Source of the DNA: CAIPVR01 sp049316905
Lineage (GTDB): Bacteria; Actinomycetota; Acidimicrobiia; Acidimicrobiales; Microtrichaceae
Assembly: GCA_049316905.1 (NCBI GenBank)
Contig: JBMOJH010000006.1
Coordinates: forward strand, 1 to 61,620
Length of the DNA stretch: 61,620 bases
Direction of reading: 5' to 3'
Shown: positions 60,827-61,620 of the stretch, one piece after another
How the letters are laid out: each line of letters starts with the position of its first letter
How positions within the stretch are numbered: position 1 is the stretch's first letter
Translations under genes and position numbers: made by a program
Notes under the pieces: model-generated
The model's input: only the letters and a program-made list of their open reading frames with translations
What the model was told of the DNA's origin: nothing
Database searches by the model: none

Positions 60827-60849
60827 GCGCGCCCCGGTCCGGGGCGCGC
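60827..60849 (-). terminator. Perfect 11-bp hairpin after the secreted-protein gene
   Basis: Positions 60827-60837 and 60839-60849 are perfect complements around one base, forming a very GC-rich stem between the stop at 60863 and the next start at 60803. It lacks a T-run, as is common for actinobacterial terminators. Confidence 0.5.
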
Positions 60850-60862
60850 CCCCGCTGCGAGG

Positions 60863-61620
60863 TCAGACGATGGTGACCGAGCCCAGCACCGGATTCGTCG
60901 GCACGTAGCAGTTGGTCGGGGCGTCGACCCCGAAGAAGAGCACGGTCACGTTGGCCGTGAACGAGATGCCCGGGTCGCCGTAGGAGGTGCCGGCGAGCTG
61001 CGCCGGCAGCACCGTGCCGGCCGCGCCGGTGGCCTTGAGCGTGGCGGTGACGGTCGGCAGCACCGCGTTGGAGCCGGGAGCGAGGTAGCCGGGCACGGTC
61101 AGCTGCACGTTCGGGCCGTTGAGCGCCACCGACGGAGCGGCCCGGTTCCCGAGGTTCGCGCCGCCGGCGAGGGTGGCGCCGACGAACTGTGCGCCCGCCG
61201 GGACCTTGAACCGGATCACGAGGTCGCGCAGGTTGTTGATGTTGTACCCGCCGGCGGTGGTGGGCACGGGCACCGGATCCGCGGTGAGCTTCACCTGGAA
61301 GTTCGACCCCGCGGCCACGGTGGTGGGCCCCTCGTAGGTCACGCCGGAGTTGAACGGCGAGTTGCTCGTGGTGCCGGCGGCCGAAGCCTGGCACGTCGCC
61401 GCCAGTGCGGTGCGCACCGGTCCGGGCGCCACGGTCGTGGTGGTGGTCGGGACCGTCGTGGTGGTGGTCGGGACCGTCGTGGTGGTCGTGGTGGTCGTCG
61501 GGACCGTCGTCGTGGTGGTCGTCGTGGTCGTCGTGGTGGTGGTCGTCGTGGTGGTGGTCGTGGTCGGGACCGTGGTGGTGGTGGTCGTGGTCGGGACCGT
61601 CGTGGTCGTCGGGACCGTCG
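60863..61620 (-). CDS. Secreted or surface protein with Thr/Val-Pro linker (5' end missing)
   Basis: The frame is open from the window edge to TGA 60863-60865. The right-hand 188 nt encode only Thr with six in-frame Val-Pro steps, a stalk-like linker. A 190-residue domain follows, APGPVRTALAATCQAS onward, rich in Gly/Thr/Val, with two cysteines and a beta-sandwich look. The start and signal peptide lie beyond the window. Such linkers are typical of acidimicrobial cell-surface proteins. Expect an upstream domain and a signal. Confidence 0.75.
   Translation of the reverse strand, partial: TVPTTTTVPTTTTTTTVPTTTTTTTTTTTTTTTTTTTTVPTTTTTTTTVPTTTTTVPTTTTTVAPGPVRTALAATCQASAAGTTSNSPFNSGVTYEGPTTVAAGSNFQVKLTADPVPVPTTAGGYNINNLRDLVIRFKVPAGAQFVGATLAGGANLGNRAAPSVALNGPNVQLTVPGYLAPGSNAVLPTVTATLKATGAAGTVLPAQLAGTSYGDPGISFTANVTVLFFGVDAPTNCYVPTNPVLGSVTIV
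61433..61620 (-). repeat. Low-complexity Thr/Val-Pro coding tract
   Basis: The minus strand is built from ACC/ACG triplets punctuated by GTC-CCG at six points (plus-strand CGGGAC at 61448, 61469, 61499, 61565, 61592 and 61610). All steps are multiples of three (21, 30, 66, 27 and 18 nt), so the frame is kept throughout. It is a likely site of repeat-length change and of assembly error. Confidence 0.85.

Noticed and set aside
61433..61620. CRISPR or minisatellite array at the right edge
   Set aside because: Units are irregular in length, there are no spacers, and every step preserves a Thr/Val-Pro reading frame, so it is coding low complexity.

Overview
The window is strongly GC-rich, densely coded chromosomal DNA. 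I see no insertion sequence, prophage, CRISPR array, tRNA or rRNA. The gene set is that of an aerobic actinomycete: F420/LLM oxidoreductase, MptB-like and GT87 mannosyltransferases, a MenJ-like menaquinone reductase, mycobacterial-type HIP (steroid ring C/D) catabolism, AlkB and many lipoproteins. The Thr-rich linkers broken by Val-Pro at the right edge and the style of the lipoproteins make me favour the class Acidimicrobiia, but this is inference.

Layout. 0-6.5 kb: an HrpB helicase, a large Tat-exported lipoprotein and an ABC1/UbiB kinase. 6.5-18.3 kb: one long minus-strand run for surface polysaccharide or glycolipid (aminotransferase, a 77-aa protein, a double GT4 fusion, a GT4, a GGDEF-EAL protein, a DxD glycosyltransferase and two polytopic glycosyltransferases), many with 4-nt GTGA overlaps. 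18.4-37.8 kb: a CoA-thioester and steroid catabolic island with MFS transporter, Ltp-type thiolase plus DUF35 partner, a tandem TetR fusion, a permuted alkaline-phosphatase-fold enzyme, an F420 oxidoreductase, an SDR, a WXG-DUF1023 protein, EchA20, three paralogous lipoproteins, IpdA-IpdB-IpdC and a two-subunit acyl-CoA dehydrogenase. A xylose isomerase/xylulokinase pair is embedded in it. 37.8-43 kb: SbcC, SbcD and RmuC. 43-48.7 kb: a diguanylate cyclase, an M90 peptidase, two mannosyltransferases and a META-domain lipoprotein. 48.7-51.8 kb: an AAA ATPase, a chimeric gene remnant and a propeller-like lipoprotein. 51.8-59.8 kb: TetR-AlkB, a fatty-acid CoA ligase, two aldo/keto reductases, a methyltransferase and MenJ. 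59.8 kb to the end: a lipoprotein and a secreted protein with a Thr/Val-Pro linker that runs off the window.

How the parts connect. A 15-bp palindrome (CTGAC-N5-GTCAG) lies in the promoters of the thiolase/DUF35 operon, ipdABC and the acyl-CoA dehydrogenase pair. This suggests one repressor controls the steroid-ring genes over at least 14 kb. The tandem TetR gene beside the first site has its own, different, pair of palindromes over its promoter.

Many operon-first genes lack a Shine-Dalgarno sequence and instead carry a -10-like hexamer (xAnnnT, often TAnnnT) 6-8 nt before the start codon, the signature of leaderless mRNAs. The most unusual items are the shared operator, the alkaline-phosphatase-fold protein whose last metal histidine lies in its N-terminal half, the structured RNA candidate at about 22.92-23.06 kb, the lipoprotein triplet inside the ipd locus, and the aminotransferase/lipoprotein chimera at 50.1-50.5 kb.
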